The notes under the pieces were generated by a model. The model saw only the letters and a program-made list of their open reading frames with translations, had not been told where the DNA came from and searched no databases. 64,000 bases of DNA from Desulforapulum autotrophicum (lineage in GTDB: Bacteria > Desulfobacterota > Desulfobacteria > Desulfobacterales > Desulfolunaceae). The stretch lies in contig DYJE01000014.1 in assembly GCA_020723285.1 (NCBI GenBank), forward strand, positions 39,067 to 103,066. The letters run 5' to 3'. Positions 44,489 through 51,957 of the stretch are shown here, in pieces (position 1 is the stretch's first letter; each line of letters starts with the position of its first letter). Made by a program: the position numbers and the translations under genes.

Positions 44489-45646
44489 ATGAAAAACAGA
44501 ACGCTAACCCTAATCGGAGCATTGCTCCTCCTTCCCGCCCTGCTTATCGGTTGCGGCGGCAGTGACGACGGCAGTGCAGCCGCCATCGAAAAGCCCATAG
44601 ACTTCGCCACCTGGTCCGCCAACGAAGCGGAGTGGCCGGACTGGGCCACGGAAGAACAGCCTGTGGGGACGACCGTAGAGGAAATCGCAACATCCCTCAG
44701 CACAGCCAACCGGAACACCCGTCTTTCCGAAGAAGCCACTCGACTCGCCGTGAAACAGTACCGATACGCAGCCAATCACTATCAGGCCGACGCTGACTAT
44801 TACAACAACGTCCTGCGCCTGGCCGTTCTTCTGGAACGTCTCCGTCTGGACCACCTGGCCTACAAACAGATCGAGGCCATCATCGACTCGGGCCAGACCG
44901 AATACGTATCCGGTGAAAGAACCACCGTGTTCGCCAACACCTACAACCCCATCCTGATGCGGATATACGCCCGCATGGGTTTCACGGACAAGATGGAAGA
45001 AATCATCGCCGTCATCGACGCAACCAACGCGGCCAACGAGGATTTCCACCCCGGAAATTCCATTCTGACCTTTGCCAGACCGTATTTTGCGTCAGGCCTG
45101 TACGACAAGGCCATGGAACGGCTGGCCATCGTCAACGATGTCACCCAGTATTCCAACGCCAATTCCATGGTGCCCGCCACGGTGGGGGCCGCGTCCCTGG
45201 CTTTCCGCATGGGTGAATACGACAAGGTGATCGAATGGACCCAGTGGATCATCGACGAGGGCTACGACTCCGCCACCTATGTCACCGGAAGCGACACCCG
45301 GGATGCCCAGTGGCACGCCTGCTACGACCAGAGCGTGGCGTGGCGGGAACTGGCGGAAGCCGGAAAAGCCGTAACCTTCAACGGCCTCACCAACGGGACC
45401 TACTCCGTGACCCCCATGGGATTTAGGGGGACCGTGGCCATGAGCGTCACCGTGGAAGGCGGTAAACTCAGCGGGGTTGAAATCGAGGAACATGTGGAAG
45501 ACCGGGCTTATACCGCACTCACCGTCGTTCCCGCACAATGGGTTTCAACACAGAACGCCGAGGTTGACGGCATTTCCGGGGCCACCGTCACGTCCAGCGC
45601 CGTCGAAATCGGCATGGTTCAGGCCCTGCTCCAGGCGAAAAAATGA
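44489..45646 (+). CDS. FMN-binding lipoprotein with helical-repeat domain (predicted flavinylated)
   Basis: A 385-residue lipoprotein: lipobox ALLIGC gives acylated Cys22. Residues about 60-285 are helical, TPR-like (YRYAANHYQADADYYNNVLRLAVLLERL, YDKAMERLAIVNDVTQY). Residues about 295-385 form a compact FMN_bind domain (VAMSVTVEGGKLSGVEIEEHVED) ending in GISGATVTSSAVEIG, where SGATVT is the flavinylation motif with Thr368. It overlaps apbE by ATGA. The helical part may contact the cytochrome or beta-barrel. This resembles the electron-shuttling lipoprotein role of PplA in Gram-positive systems, by analogy only. Confidence 0.85.
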   Translation: MKNRTLTLIGALLLLPALLIGCGGSDDGSAAAIEKPIDFATWSANEAEWPDWATEEQPVGTTVEEIATSLSTANRNTRLSEEATRLAVKQYRYAANHYQADADYYNNVLRLAVLLERLRLDHLAYKQIEAIIDSGQTEYVSGERTTVFANTYNPILMRIYARMGFTDKMEEIIAVIDATNAANEDFHPGNSILTFARPYFASGLYDKAMERLAIVNDVTQYSNANSMVPATVGAASLAFRMGEYDKVIEWTQWIIDEGYDSATYVTGSDTRDAQWHACYDQSVAWRELAEAGKAVTFNGLTNGTYSVTPMGFRGTVAMSVTVEGGKLSGVEIEEHVEDRAYTALTVVPAQWVSTQNAEVDGISGATVTSSAVEIGMVQALLQAKK

Positions 45647-46746
45647 TGATTCCGTTTCACTCAGACACCGGCTGCCTGTCATTCCAGGAAAGGGGACTCC
45701 GATCCCTCGTCCTGCGGGCCGCATCATGGATGCTGACGGTCATGGCGGCCGCGACCCTTGCGGGTTGCGGCCGCACCGACACCGTCATCAAAGGGACGAC
45801 CATGGGAACCACTTACATGGTCAAGGTTTCAGCGGGCCGCCTGGAAAGAACCGGCCACCTGAAATCCGTCATCGACCAGCGTCTTGACGCCATCAACGCA
45901 AGCATGTCCACGTTCATTCCCGGAAGCGAGATCAGCCGGTTTAACGCCATGCCCGCAAACGCTCAGCCCTTTCAGCCCTCCGCCGATTTTCTTTCGGTGA
46001 TGCGGACCGCCAGCCGGATCCACACCTTAAGCGGCGGGGCCTGGGACGGCACGGTGGATCCCCTGGTGAACCTCTGGGGTTTCGGCCGTATAAAAACAAA
46101 GGGCCGGATTCCCGAACCTTCTGAAATCAAAAAGGTTCTGCCGCAGGTGGGTTTCGGGCTCATCACCCTCACCGAACAGGGCCGTCTGGTGAAAACCGTT
46201 CCCGCCATGACCCTGGATCTTGCCTCCATCGCCAAAGGGTACGGTGTGGACCAGGTGGCCCGTCTTCTCAAGCAACAAGGGTTCACGGATTTTCTGGTCG
46301 AAATCGGCGGTGAAGTGGTGGCCTCAGGACAGAGGCCGGGCGGAAAGCCCTGGCGGGTGGGAATCAACAGCCCCAATCCCAAGGCCGGAACCCAGGATGT
46401 CTACAAAATCGCGAATCTTTCAGACACGGCCCTTGCTACCAGCGGAGACTACCGGAATTTCCTCAGATCCGGCGAACAGAGGCTTTCCCACATCCTGGAC
46501 CCGCGCACCGGCTATCCCGTCAGAAACGGTGTCATCAGCGTTTCCGTGAAAGCGGAATCCTGCGCCCTGGCCGACGGACTGGCCACAGCCCTTATGGTGA
46601 TGGGCGCTGAAAAAGGGATCGCCCTTGCGGAAAGCCTGCCGGATGTCGAAGCGCTGATCATCGTGAACCGTGGCGACGGGACCCTTTCGGAATACGCCAC
46701 GCCCTGGTTTGCGACCCTTGAAAAACCGGCGAAAGATTCGGGATAA
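45643..46746 (+). CDS. apbE: FAD:protein FMN transferase ApbE
   Basis: A 367-residue exported flavin transferase that attaches FMN from FAD to Ser/Thr in SGATxS/T motifs. Family motifs: GTTMGTTYMVKV, MSTFIPGSEISRFN, TLDLASIAKGYGVDQV (FAD/Mg site), VEIGGEVVASG, ATSGDYRNF and HILDPRTGYPV. A lipobox-like TLAGCG near residue 43 suggests a lipoprotein. It is coupled to the FMN-lipoprotein gene, and its substrates are most simply the two SGATxS/T proteins of this cluster. Its last 40 codons are duplicated at 47102-47218. Confidence 0.94.
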   Translation: MMIPFHSDTGCLSFQERGLRSLVLRAASWMLTVMAAATLAGCGRTDTVIKGTTMGTTYMVKVSAGRLERTGHLKSVIDQRLDAINASMSTFIPGSEISRFNAMPANAQPFQPSADFLSVMRTASRIHTLSGGAWDGTVDPLVNLWGFGRIKTKGRIPEPSEIKKVLPQVGFGLITLTEQGRLVKTVPAMTLDLASIAKGYGVDQVARLLKQQGFTDFLVEIGGEVVASGQRPGGKPWRVGINSPNPKAGTQDVYKIANLSDTALATSGDYRNFLRSGEQRLSHILDPRTGYPVRNGVISVSVKAESCALADGLATALMVMGAEKGIALAESLPDVEALIIVNRGDGTLSEYATPWFATLEKPAKDSG

Positions 46747-46770
46747 CACCCATGATTCTTGATTTTTTTT

Positions 46771-46990
46771 GCCCCAACGGGGCTGCGGCATAAAGCCCAG
46801 GGTTGCGGCGATACGCTACCCTGGGACATTCCCGATGATGATTTTCAACCCCAACGGGGTTGCGCAGCATTCCGATGAATCGCCGATGGCTGGACGCAAC
46901 CCCGTTGGGGTTGGCGGATGACCGCCGGTGAACCCAGGGTAGCGGCGTTGCCGCAACCCTGGGCTACGATACGAAATCCCGTTGGGATTT
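46771..46990. repeat. Long palindromic element R1, copy B
   Basis: About 220 bp, near-identical to copy A outside the central loop, with the same 32-nt inverted arms. It begins 24 bp after the apbE stop. Confidence 0.85.
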
Positions 46991-46992
46991 TT

Positions 46993-47101
46993 CTCGTTCC
47001 CAGGCTCCGGCCTGGGAACGCTTATGCGTATGGCTCCGGCCATGCATGACGAAGGCTGGAGCCTCCGGGATAACACTCCCAGGCCGAAGCCTGGGAGCGA
47101 G
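46993..47101. repeat. Inverted-repeat element R2
   Basis: About 109 bp bounded by CTCGTTCCCAGGCTCCGGCC-type left end and its near reverse complement CTCCCAGGCCGAAGCCTGGG at right (about 25 nt, two mismatches). It lies exactly at the junction between R1 copy B and the duplicated apbE tail. The gap 46747-47319 holds only R1, R2, the apbE fragment and R1C. Confidence 0.75.
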
Positions 47102-47218
47102 GGAAGCCTGCCGGATGTCGAAGCGCTGATCATCGTGAACCGTGGCGACGGGACCCTTTCGGAATACGCCACGCCCTGGTTTGTGACCCTTGAAAAACCG
47201 GCAAATGATTCGGGATAA
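47102..47218 (+). pseudogene. Duplicated 3' fragment of apbE
   Basis: From 47106 the sequence repeats apbE positions 46634 onward (offset 472) with only a few substitutions, encoding LPDVEALIIVNRGDGTLSEYATPW and ending at an equivalent stop (47216-47218). It lacks the rest of the gene and a start of its own, so it is a remnant. The downstream flank, including the start of an R1 element, is duplicated too. Confidence 0.88.
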
Positions 47219-47240
47219 CACCCATGACCCTTCAGTTTTT

Positions 47241-47300
47241 TGCCCCAACGGGGCTTTGACATAAAGCCCAGGGTTGCGGCGAAAGCCGCTACCCTGGGCG
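47241..47300. repeat. R1 element, half copy C
   Basis: Only the left arm of R1 (GCCCCAACGGGGCTTTGACA, AAAGCCCAGGGTTGCGGCG, CGCTACCCTGGG). It follows the apbE fragment just as copy B follows the intact apbE. Confidence 0.8.
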
Positions 47301-47319
47301 ATAGTGAAAACGAATTGAA

Positions 47320-47739
47320 ATGTTAAAAACGACGACAGCTCTCAGGGTTTCTGCAAGCGATGGCTTTAAACGAAAACCACCAAGCCCGGCTCCCCGGATA
47401 CGGGCCGTCCGCATCCCCGATGTGATCCTCATCACCGCCCTGATTCTGGCCGCAGCAGTCAGTTTTCCCCTGCTCGCCTCAAACCGGAGCGGCACGGTCC
47501 AGGTTTTCCGGGTGGACCGGCTGGTGGCCGAATACCCGTTGAACGAAAACCGGCGGTTTTCCGTATCCGGGGATATCGGGCAGGTCGACATTGAAATCAA
47601 CCAGGGGAAAGCCCGGATCTGCGACGCATCCTGCGCCAACAAACTCTGCGTCCATGCCGGTTCCATAGCCCAGCCCCATCAGATGGTTCTCTGCGCCCCC
47701 AACCGGGTGATGATCACCGTTTCAGGCCAAAATAAATAG
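47320..47739 (+). CDS. NusG domain II-like membrane-anchored protein
   Basis: A 139-residue protein with one N-terminal membrane helix (about 33-54, VILITALILAAAVSFPLLAS) and an extracytoplasmic NusG-II-like beta domain (60-139). The Cys motif RICDASCANKLCVHAGSIAQPHQMVLCAPNRVMITVSG is typical of the NusG_II family found with ApbE/FMN-binding genes. The four cysteines may form disulfides or bind metal. It is 10 bp upstream of the Gx-transporter gene. No strong ribosome site precedes the ATG, so the exact start is uncertain. Confidence 0.83.
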   Translation: MLKTTTALRVSASDGFKRKPPSPAPRIRAVRIPDVILITALILAAAVSFPLLASNRSGTVQVFRVDRLVAEYPLNENRRFSVSGDIGQVDIEINQGKARICDASCANKLCVHAGSIAQPHQMVLCAPNRVMITVSGQNK

Positions 47740-47749
47740 GATACCGTCG

Positions 47750-48934
47750 ATGCCGTCAGCCAGTAATTTCGAAGATAACCGGGAAATCGTCCTTAAAGCC
47801 ACGCTGATTCTGGTGGCGGTGGCCATCAATTCCCTGGAAATGTTCCTGCCACGGATTCCCGTTCTGCCCTGGCTGAAACCCGGTCTTGCCAACTGCGTCA
47901 CGGTATTCTGGCTGATCCGGTTCGGCAGCGCCGACGCCCTGTTGTTTTCCCTGCTGCGGATCTGGCTGGTGAGTTTTTATTTCGGTTTTTCCTTTGTCAC
48001 CCTGATGCTCGGTTTGAGCGGCGGGTTGTTTTCCATGGCCGCCATGTCCCTGGTCTGGCGTTTCTCCTGCCGGGGAAAATATCTTGGAACCGTGGGCGTG
48101 GCCATTATCGGCGCACTGTGCCACAACCTGGGTCAGGTCGCGGGGGTTTACGTCCTTCTGGCGGGGAACGTCGCCCTGCTGTACCAGATCCCGTTCATGA
48201 TCGCCGCTTCCGTTCTTTTCGGCGGCCTGGTGGGCCTGATCACCCCCCACCTGTTTCATCTGGCGGAGGCCATGAATGACAATCCCGGCCCTGCCGGATG
48301 TTCACTGCCCGAAAACCACGGTAGCTCAGACCCGAAACACATCCTCGCATCCGTCGGCATGCTCGCCTTAAGCACAGGGCTGATGTTCATCGATGCGATT
48401 CACATTCTGCTGGCCATCGCCCTTGCCGTCACCGTTGCAGTGCGCCTGACCGTTCCTTTTGAAACATCCACCCTGCTTTTTCCGGTGCGTCGTTTCCCGA
48501 TGATGTTTCTGTTTGTCGCCTGTTTCCATCTTTTCCCGGCTTACGGTGAAAAAATCCCCTGGCTGCCGCTGATCTCCTGGGAAGGTGCCGTCGCCACCCT
48601 GGTCCAGGTCCTTCGACTGTGGACCTGGCTGCAACTGTCGCTTCTCATGACATACACAAGGAGCCATATCCTGATTTTCAAAACCCTGGGCCTGTTCTTC
48701 CGGCCCCACGCCCGAACTTTTTACGCAGGCCTTCTGGCCGTGGAACATTTCCCCGCCGTCTTCGAGTCCATACGAAAACGCGCGGCCGTGGGATTCCACC
48801 CCTTTCTCCGCCATCCGGCCGCCGTGTCGAAAAACCTGCTGCACCAGACCTTCCAAGACGTGTCCGACCATGTGACCACGCGTACCGGCCATGATCGGAA
48901 CAATGAAGGATGTCGGGTCCGGGCGAGTGAATAA
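47750..48934 (+). CDS. Gx-transporter family protein fused to ECF T-like domain
   Basis: A 394-residue membrane protein. Residues 1-170 match the Gx_transp/heptaprenyl diphosphate synthase component I family, an ECF S-component-like fold (LKPGLANCVTVFWLIRFG, MLGLSGGLFSMAAMSLVWR, CHNLGQVAGVY). After a hydrophilic linker (171-195), residues about 196-360 resemble an ECF/CbiQ-type T subunit. No ATPase gene is adjacent. The NusG-II/Gx pair recurs in flavin-based electron-transfer loci. A quinone- or flavin-related transport or assembly role is inferred. The C-terminal 35 residues are hydrophilic. Confidence 0.75.
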   Translation: MPSASNFEDNREIVLKATLILVAVAINSLEMFLPRIPVLPWLKPGLANCVTVFWLIRFGSADALLFSLLRIWLVSFYFGFSFVTLMLGLSGGLFSMAAMSLVWRFSCRGKYLGTVGVAIIGALCHNLGQVAGVYVLLAGNVALLYQIPFMIAASVLFGGLVGLITPHLFHLAEAMNDNPGPAGCSLPENHGSSDPKHILASVGMLALSTGLMFIDAIHILLAIALAVTVAVRLTVPFETSTLLFPVRRFPMMFLFVACFHLFPAYGEKIPWLPLISWEGAVATLVQVLRLWTWLQLSLLMTYTRSHILIFKTLGLFFRPHARTFYAGLLAVEHFPAVFESIRKRAAVGFHPFLRHPAAVSKNLLHQTFQDVSDHVTTRTGHDRNNEGCRVRASE

Positions 48935-49153
48935 GTCTGATATTCATGTATGAAATTGTGTTCATTCCCTTCACCCCAAGTTTATGAAATAATCACCCCA
49001 TCCCTGTGTCAATCATGTAACACGACCCTTTGTCCAACCCAGTGTTTCCAGGCATTTAATGACCACAATACAACTGGAACAGATATTGCAAATACACTGC
49101 ACGTGTTCAATTTTCAACTCAACGTTTATGTTTTAGAGGAGCGATCGAAATCT

Positions 49154-49711
49154 ATGAAGAAAAATTTATTAATAGCTTTTTTATGTGTGCTTGGCATGGC
49201 CGGCCTTGCTAACGCCACAGCGGTTCAATGGTCCGTGAACGGCCACTGGTATGACGTGATCACAACATCTTCAACCCTTTCATGGGAGCAGGCCAGGGAC
49301 GCAGCTGCTGCAAACAACTGGCATCTCGTGACCATTACCAGCCTCGAGGAAGACCGGTTTGTTGCAAGTCTGCTTGGAAGCCAGAAAACCACCAACGCTG
49401 AAAACTACTGGCTTGGCGGCTATCAGACCGTCGGCGCTGTCGAACCCCTGGGCGGCTGGACCTGGGTCACCGGTGAAGCCTGGACCTATTCGAACTGGTA
49501 TGTCAATGAGCCCAACAACGGGGTAGGCGGAACTCAGAACTACCTGCATTACTGGCCGGAAGGGACATGGCAGTGGGATGATATGGACAACAGAAACACC
49601 ATGGTGGGTTATGTTGTTGAACAAAACCCGGTGCCCGAGCCTGCGACGATGTTTCTTCTGGGAACAGGCCTGGTCGGGCTTGCCGGTGTGAGAAACCGTA
49701 GAAAAAAATAA
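49154..49711 (+). CDS. C-type lectin domain protein with PEP-CTERM sorting signal
   Basis: A 185-residue exported protein. Signal peptide at 1-23 (LLIAFLCVLGMAGLANA). A C-type lectin fold follows: WEQARDAAAANNWHLVTITSLEEDRFV, NYWLGGYQ, WVTGEAWTYSNWYVNEPNN and WQWDDMDN. The end VPEPATMFLLGTGLVGLAGVRNRRKK is a textbook PEP-CTERM signal: VPEP, a helix, then a basic tail. It should be processed by an exosortase, which is not in the window. The start at 49154 has a GAGGAG site about 12 nt upstream. A terminator follows. Confidence 0.92.
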   Translation: MKKNLLIAFLCVLGMAGLANATAVQWSVNGHWYDVITTSSTLSWEQARDAAAANNWHLVTITSLEEDRFVASLLGSQKTTNAENYWLGGYQTVGAVEPLGGWTWVTGEAWTYSNWYVNEPNNGVGGTQNYLHYWPEGTWQWDDMDNRNTMVGYVVEQNPVPEPATMFLLGTGLVGLAGVRNRRKK

Positions 49712-49759
49712 TCAGCGGCAACAAGCGCATGGATCCATCACGATCCATGCGAACGATCA

Positions 49760-49800
49760 AACGCCGGGTCTGGCGAAACAATCCCATGCCCGGCGTTTTC
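49760..49800 (+). terminator. Intrinsic terminator after the PEP-CTERM lectin gene
   Basis: AACGCCGGG / CCCGGCGTT (9-bp stem, 20-nt loop) followed by TTTC and more T. A further hairpin GCATGGATC / GATCCATGC lies just before it (about 49727-49750). The rest of 49801-50018 holds only the trpB2 upstream region. Confidence 0.8.
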
Positions 49801-50018
49801 ATTTTCATACCGGCTTCATCGCCTCCTGTGGATGACCAAACCCTACCATTCTCTTCTACCATGACCACGCTCTTCTTTGTACTTGACTTTGAAAGCCCTT
49901 CAAACTATTTAAATTACTTCACGAAACGGACATCCGGGGGGATCGGCGGCGTCAGAAAAGTCTCATTTTCCCGTGCTTTGGACAAAAAAACACAGACATA
50001 CGACAAAGGAGCAAGACC

Positions 50019-51407
50019 ATGCCTACAAAAATAACTCTGACCGAAGACGATGTGCCGAGACAATGGTACAACCTGGCGGCTGATCTTCCCAGCCCCATGA
50101 ACCCGCCCCTGGGTCCTGACGGAAAACCCGTGACGCCCGATCAGCTGGCCCCGGTTTTCCCCATGAACATCATCGAGCAGGAAGTCAGCCAGGAACGGTG
50201 GATCGATATCCCACGGGGTGTTCTGGACATGCTCTATAAATGGCGGCCGTCTCCCCTTCATAGGGCCACGGGCCTTGAAAAGGCCTTGGGAACACCGGCC
50301 AAAATCTTTTACAAAAACGAAGGCGTGTCCCCGGCGGGCAGTCACAAGCCCAACACTGCCGTGGCCCAGGCCTGGTACAACAAGGAATTCGGCATTAAGA
50401 AAATCACCACGGAAACCGGGGCCGGACAATGGGGAAGCGCCCTGTCCTACGCCTGTTCCCAGCTGGGCCTGGAATGCAAGGTCTACATGGTGAGGATCAG
50501 TTTTGACCAGAAACCCTTCCGGAAAACCATGATGGCCGTCTGGGGCGGAAAGTGTGTGGCCAGCCCCAGCATGGAAACCCAGGCCGGCCGAGACATCCTG
50601 GCCAAAACCCCGGACACGCCGGGAAGTCTGGGCATCGCCATCAGTGAAGCGGTGGAAGAAGCGGTCATGGACACCACGGGTAAAACCCGGTACGCCCTGG
50701 GCAGCGTACTGAACCACGTCATGCTCCATCAGACCATCATCGGCCTTGAAGCCAAGAAACAGCTGGACAAGTTCGGCATCAAGAAACCGGACATCGTCAT
50801 CGGCTGCGCCGGCGGCGGCAGCAACTTCGCAGGATTGGCCTTTCCTTTCACCTATGACAAGATCAATGGCGCGGACATCGAGATCATACCGGCCGAACCG
50901 GCGTCCTGCCCCACCCTCACCAAAGCGCCGTTCATGTACGATTTCGGCGACGTGGCCAAAATGACGCCCCTTCTCCCGATGCACAGCCTGGGACACCATT
51001 TCATCCCCGCGCCCATTCACGCCGGTGGCCTTCGTTACCACGGCATGGCCCCCCTTGTTTCCCACGCAGTGGAAGAAGGACTCATGACCCCTGTGGCCAT
51101 CAACCAGCTGGAATGTTACGAAGCGGGTCTCCTGTTTGCACGGACCGAAGGCCTCATCGTGGCACCGGAAACCTGCCACGCCGTGGCGGCCACCATCCGC
51201 AAAGCCAGGGAAGCCAAGGAAGAAGGCAAGGAAAAGGTGATCATCTTCAACCTCTCCGGACACGGCATCATGGATCTCAACAGCTATGACCGTTTCATGG
51301 CCGGAGATCTCAAGGACAACGAACTGTCCCAGGAAGAAATCAACGCCTCCCTTGAAGAGATCAAGGATCATCCCAAGGCGTTCGTGAAGAAAACCGGAAA
51401 ATGGTGA
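50019..51407 (+). CDS. trpB: TrpB2-type tryptophan synthase beta-like PLP enzyme
   Basis: A 462-residue fold-II PLP enzyme of the TrpB2 class (longer than the about 400-residue TrpB1). PLP lysine is Lys110 in [16 protein letters not shown]; the phosphate loop is [11 protein letters not shown]; the catalytic-region motif is [12 protein letters not shown]. TrpB2 condenses indole with serine, or in some species phosphoserine, and often occurs as a salvage enzyme away from trpA. No other trp gene is nearby. A good AAAGGAG site precedes the ATG and a terminator follows the gene. Confidence 0.92.
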   Translation: MPTKITLTEDDVPRQWYNLAADLPSPMNPPLGPDGKPVTPDQLAPVFPMNIIEQEVSQERWIDIPRGVLDMLYKWRPSPLHRATGLEKALGTPAKIFYKNEGVSPAGSHKPNTAVAQAWYNKEFGIKKITTETGAGQWGSALSYACSQLGLECKVYMVRISFDQKPFRKTMMAVWGGKCVASPSMETQAGRDILAKTPDTPGSLGIAISEAVEEAVMDTTGKTRYALGSVLNHVMLHQTIIGLEAKKQLDKFGIKKPDIVIGCAGGGSNFAGLAFPFTYDKINGADIEIIPAEPASCPTLTKAPFMYDFGDVAKMTPLLPMHSLGHHFIPAPIHAGGLRYHGMAPLVSHAVEEGLMTPVAINQLECYEAGLLFARTEGLIVAPETCHAVAATIRKAREAKEEGKEKVIIFNLSGHGIMDLNSYDRFMAGDLKDNELSQEEINASLEEIKDHPKAFVKKTGKW

Positions 51408-51429
51408 TTCCTTTCTGATATCTGTTTAA

Positions 51430-51473
51430 AAACGGGCGGACCGGGACTCATTCGTCCTTCCGCCCGTTTCCTC
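51430..51473 (+). terminator. Intrinsic terminator after trpB2
   Basis: AAACGGGCGGA / TCCGCCCGTTT (11-bp stem) with an 18-nt loop ending in TTTCCTC. It starts 23 bp after the trpB2 stop. Confidence 0.8.
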
Positions 51474-51494
51474 AACCCGCCGGAGCCTTCAGCC

Positions 51495-51761
51495 ATGGAC
51501 CGACACGACGACAAAAAATCTTACTGCCGCATGCTGGGCCACGCAGTGACTTTCAATTACTGCCGCACCACGTCCCAAAACACCCCCTGCCGGAAAATCA
51601 GGGACTGCTGGTTTGAAACCCTGCCCATCGAAGACTACATGAACACGCATTTCAACACCGAGGAACAGCAGCTGATTTTCAAGGAACCTGCACCCAAAAT
51701 CACGTCCCTTCTCGATCTCATCGAACAGGCCCGAAAACGGGCGGAAAGCTCCGGTGAATGA
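51495..51761 (+). CDS. Small cysteine-containing protein, unknown function
   Basis: An 88-residue protein I do not recognise by name. The first half has four spaced cysteines (YCRMLGHAVTFNYCR near 10-24, then PCRKIRDCWF near 31-40), possibly a metal site. The second half is charged and helical (ITSLLDLIEQARKRAESSGE). No signal peptide or membrane segment. It stands alone between the trpB2 terminator and the acyl-CoA ligase gene. Codon use and a start after a GGAGCCTTCAGCC leader support a real gene. Confidence 0.6.
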   Translation: MDRHDDKKSYCRMLGHAVTFNYCRTTSQNTPCRKIRDCWFETLPIEDYMNTHFNTEEQQLIFKEPAPKITSLLDLIEQARKRAESSGE

Positions 51762-51957
51762 TATCGCCCCCGTTCTTCCTACCTGATTGAATTCGTTTAT
51801 GTTTAGCCCATCGAACCCGCTTCTTTACATTTGCATCTTATATTGATAAGCATGGGCAAAACAAAGGGGGGCGAAGAGTCCTTTTACGGACTTCAAGCCA
51901 TGATCGACAATAAAAAAAGGGATGATCCCTTTTCACATACAGCCAGACAAAGGGTCC

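Noticed and set aside
46982..47218. A 78-codon open frame ending in the ApbE C-terminus as a real gene
   Set aside because: Its first half is R2 repeat DNA and its second half is the duplicated apbE tail, so it is a remnant fusion by chance.
49914..51371. A 485-codon minus-strand open frame opposite trpB2
   Set aside because: The plus strand encodes a complete TrpB2 with PLP lysine and phosphate loop. The antisense translation is His/Gly/Phe-rich without motifs.
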